From the IMG/VR virus record IMGVR_UViG_3300037119_004556, positions 1 to 64,000 of that record: DNA of 64,000 bases. One strand, written 5' to 3'. Position numbers and translations under genes: made by a program. Source of the stretch: a virus. This document shows, piece by piece, positions 63,401 through 64,000 of the stretch. The notes below the pieces were generated by a model that worked only from the letters and a program-made list of their open reading frames with translations, ran no database searches and was not told the origin of the DNA. Position 1 is the stretch's first letter. Every line of letters starts with the position of its first letter.

Positions 63401-64000
63401 TCGCTCATGTTGCCGGTCACATGCGGACGCAGGCTCGTGCCTTCGGCGCCGGTGAACTGGAACGACAGCCGGACCGGGTCGAGGTAGGACGTGGGAGAAC
63501 CGAATGGTGACGAGTACGGCGCGGCCTCGAACCGGTCCGGTGTCGCCGAGACCAGGTCGAGCGGGATGTCAGCACCGACCTTGAAGACACCCATCTTCGA
63601 TTCGTCGGTCATCGCCCCGCGGTAGAGCACGGGCTGCTTCTCGACGGGCTGGACCAGGATCCATTCGGCTGCGGCTTGCAGATCGTTGTGGAGATCGGTT
63701 TCGTTGTACTCGTGCTTGGGGCCGCCCGCGAAGCGGGATGGCTTCGAGTACCGCTCCAAGAGCGGGTCGTTGAGATCGACCCCGTCGAACGGCTCGTTCC
63801 CGGCGAGCAGATTGCGGGCGATCTGCTTCACCGCTCGATGCGTCTGATAGGTGCGTTGCCACAGCCACGTAAACCGCTTGCCCATGTCGGCCTGGTAGCG
63901 GAAGTCGGCGTTCGCCAACATCTCCTGCGACGGTTCGCCGGGGAACTCGCCGAGCACCTTGATGTAGCGGCCGGTCCCCTTCGGGGCGAACCGGCCGATC
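60436..64000 (-). CDS. MuF minor head protein polyprotein with ART, GNAT and tag modules, 5' end cut by window
   Basis: Three tags: at the window edge (IGRFAPKGTGRYIKV), near 63190 and near 60997. From the 5' side: an ADP-ribosyltransferase-like domain (~63200-63700; VLYRGAMTDE, DLVSATPD, KEVVMRGRGRI); tag; GNAT-like domain (~62700-63100; MWVDDSMQGKGIGTVLQEGF); MuF head domain (~61700-62400; ARAIARTELTAATN, RINCRCYM); two SAP/Rho-N-like units (GRSKMLKEDLFQAI, GRSKMSRPELMIRL); a Cys-rich domain (CVGCA, CLAC); tag; second GNAT-like domain. MuF proteins sit near the portal and can be ejected with DNA. This links all the tagged proteins to the virion. Confidence 0.8.
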   Translation of the reverse strand, partial: IGRFAPKGTGRYIKVLGEFPGEPSQEMLANADFRYQADMGKRFTWLWQRTYQTHRAVKQIARNLLAGNEPFDGVDLNDPLLERYSKPSRFAGGPKHEYNETDLHNDLQAAAEWILVQPVEKQPVLYRGAMTDESKMGVFKVGADIPLDLVSATPDRFEAAPYSSPFGSPTSYLDPVRLSFQFTGAEGTSLRPHVTGNMSDSKEVVMRGRGRITRMEKNEHGIWQIWVDASNAQEEALAASIGDDAVILAILDQPFHHYDETGALVAAAGQFMNPWHDEIGRFAPKGTGVKRLGPKTLNDDPTAYDKVDLDDMEATKASLEAYADHVTAELADMFPGEELIFGLDEYHKIAKSTRPPEYHAQFRLTNADGEDVAKMARVIEMEDDSAFAAGMWVDDSMQGKGIGTVLQEGFEHWAASQDLSAINVFATMVGRWAWMRAGYDWANTEAFGDIANLLGDADPVGRSFRRAWQDVTIPDDLPTPYELSNILGRKAILHPQFPNWSGTKPLRTRALALAATAIAPREERLAKVREAYAQWWPQYPAAAEGYIVDPEAEAAWEALMQGGLVAAGPFDLDDFNVMTAEEWALAFDVEAADIVGDVVVDAATGQALRPGLNVSDKIITDLVDRHIGRLQDLGPLVQASLRDALHLAVSNQLTLDEVIREIQATGPLGATAARAIARTELTAATNGGMLTGWKRDGFPFKQWISLHDERVRHAHLEADKQIKPTEQEFEVGGWPAQYPGDPRLPVHLRINCRCYMDRIGEDGTTIGTRLVDSTRATLYRLAQELNIPGRSKMLKEDLFQAIDRYRNGFGFQPLEEMSRAQLLIRARAAGIVGRSKMSRPELMIRLRDLSTGRTRDRWLIDAGHGTREQIAAVQTQLAADIAALHQGPIVGAGPPPSVEKVDTMRRKVFRRYGGADTGTAMCVGCAARMHWSNTTRWEQVTLIRIDPKISWSARNAFPACLACAPKLAKLGTEKLSATFTIDNSWTAIAATFTGWGPILAQFANPWHDEQGKFAPKGTGKKYDSAAIKAKVKASMEAGVNVDRVGDPQATLSKLDAWAKQMGSDFDADEGVGMIREALNDVGAGSKSLIANHKNGIAGIISYDYDPDSKMYMIHHLGSTGIAPGTGTRLATQVMIQAASNGAGVEFEAAQNDTAPEFWSSLGFDVSDPKHVVMSPSDVGAWMRDFTG

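Larger units (their letters stand above)
55438..64000 (-). repeat. Coding repeats: NPWHDExGxFAPKG tag (10 of 11 copies here)
   Basis: Copies near 55438-55487, 56467-56514, 56842-56894, 57301-57350, 58211-58256, 59041-59090, 60270-60318, 60947-60997, 63139-63190 and the edge copy 63970-64000; the eleventh is at 40140 on the plus strand. Residues N-P-W-H-D-E, G, F-A-P-K-G are invariant or nearly so; the x positions vary (I, E, V, Q / R, K). Confidence 0.85.

Noticed and set aside
54633-64000. ParB-like domains as a true partition system for the parS-like site
   Set aside because: They lack the helix-turn-helix DNA-binding domain of partition ParB and sit in virion-type polyproteins; only the N-terminal fold motif DGHHR is visible.
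1-64000. Integrase, attachment site, repressor or origin
   Set aside because: I looked for recombinase motifs, cI-like regulators and AT-rich repeats and found none I could support in this window.

Overview
The window is a GC-rich segment of a double-stranded DNA tailed phage genome (siphovirus-like: long tape measure, HK97-type capsid genes, no sheath gene seen). Frequent GTG starts, start/stop overlaps, leaderless promoters, and a capsid protease and MuF protein of actinophage type point to an actinobacterial host. That is inference from gene content. No terminase, portal, polymerase or integrase gene lies in the window.

Layout. (1) 1-13848, plus strand: tape measure (5' cut off), tail hub and fibre proteins, a sulfotransferase, a peptidoglycan-binding lysin and a holin-like protein. 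(2) 13845-30619, minus strand, converging on the first block: repetitive tail proteins, a small glycosyltransferase-like gene, minor structural proteins, major capsid protein, prohead protease, a 2H phosphoesterase and an HNH endonuclease. (3) 30634-47860: about 17 kb of small genes on both strands with 33 tRNA genes (all on the minus strand, all 20 amino acids), two families of short promoters giving leaderless mRNAs, two covarying 5'-UTR hairpins, a parS-like palindrome, and a 133-nt RNA that resembles the GTPase-associated centre of 23S rRNA. (4) 47914-54402: a modification island of sugar/FkbM methyltransferases, glycosyltransferase-like proteins, two DNA methyltransferases and an HNH nuclease. 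(5) 54365-64000, minus strand: three very large, start/stop-coupled proteins in which enzyme-like domains (ParB-like, RelA/SpoT-like, zinc metalloprotease, two ADP-ribosyltransferase-like, two GNAT, and the MuF head domain) are separated by copies of one tag, NPWHDEIGRFAPKGTG.

How it fits together. The MuF and tagged proteins probably enter the capsid and are matured by the prohead protease of block 2. A VASAG-like sequence occurs both in that protease and just before several tags. The tRNA block and its RNA elements probably support or protect translation after infection. The modification island probably alters phage surface glycans and DNA.

The two strongest candidates for undescribed biology are the 23S rRNA GTPase-centre mimic (47406-47538) and the tag-separated effector polyproteins (54633-64000, with a stand-alone relative at 40137).
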